NCBI GenBank assembly: GCA_025454275.1
Contig: JALOOS010000300.1
Coordinates: forward strand, 1-5,698
Source: Desulfobacterales bacterium
GTDB taxonomy: Bacteria; Desulfobacterota; Desulfobacteria; Desulfobacterales; SpSt-501
DNA: 5,698 nt
Reading direction: 5' to 3'
Position numbers and translations under genes: made by a program. The stretch's first letter is position 1, and each line of letters opens with the position of its first letter. Positions 5,606 to 5,698 of this stretch are shown here, in pieces. The notes beneath the pieces are model-generated. The model saw only the letters and a program-made list of their open reading frames with translations. It searched no databases and was not told the origin of the DNA.

Positions 5606-5698
5606 ATGAAAGCTACACCGGAAGCAACATGCCCGGGAGTCGATTCCAAATGCCCTGAATGCCGGCGCCCGCTGAGCGCCCCCCGTACGCGGTCCGAT
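5606..5698 (+). CDS. Start of a small zinc-ribbon-like protein, cut off by window edge
   Basis: Seen: 31 codons open to the window edge from an ATG at 5606 preceded by GGGAGGGG (5596-5603). The short peptide has Cys9, Cys16 and Cys19 in the pattern C-x6-CPEC followed by RRPL, which resembles the first half of a zinc ribbon. The gene is divergent from the J-protein gene. Too little is visible to name a family; chance cysteines in a non-coding frame are possible, but the strong ribosome site and uninterrupted frame favour a gene. Confidence 0.55.
   Translation, partial: MKATPEATCPGVDSKCPECRRPLSAPRTRSD

Overview
This is a GC-rich bacterial window of about 5.7 kb with compact, mixed-orientation gene content. 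No rRNA, tRNA, CRISPR array, insertion sequence or phage gene is visible. The J-domain protein, with its glycine-rich middle and DnaJ-type C-terminal domain, and the cysteine-bearing Rrf2 regulator resemble proteins I associate with Desulfobacterota (former Deltaproteobacteria). That is a soft assignment from protein style, not a proven taxonomy.

Layout: positions 1-891 (minus) hold the N-terminal three quarters of an iron-type alcohol dehydrogenase that runs off the left edge. A 378-bp divergent spacer (892-1269) carries three copies of a GGTGAC half-site, an AT-rich island with dyads, a sigma-54-like promoter and a possible sigma-70 promoter. These are followed on the plus strand by a LOG-family (lysine decarboxylase-like fold) nucleotide hydrolase at 1270-2157 and a secreted DUF4124-type coiled-coil protein at 2254-2892. 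Converging on the latter, only 4 bp away, is a minus-strand gene of unknown function (2897-3840) that appears broken by a one-base frameshift near 3115-3130.

Positions 3841-4209 are a gene-free stretch rich in inverted repeats. It includes a probable terminator for the next minus-strand gene, an Rrf2-family regulator (4210-4641) with three cysteines spaced for an Fe-S cluster. Upstream and co-directional lies a zinc-finger-less J-domain co-chaperone (4713-5543). The right edge carries the start of a divergent plus-strand ORF (5606-5698) with a CPEC zinc-ribbon-like motif.

How the genes work together: the J-protein and Rrf2 genes may be co-transcribed or the regulator may have its own promoter; the LOG gene and DUF4124 gene may form a two-gene transcription unit. 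The window does not contain an obvious multi-gene system. The points most worth a second look are the frameshifted unknown gene, the sigma-54-like divergent spacer, the structured gene-free region, and the pairing of the J-protein with a candidate Fe-S regulator.
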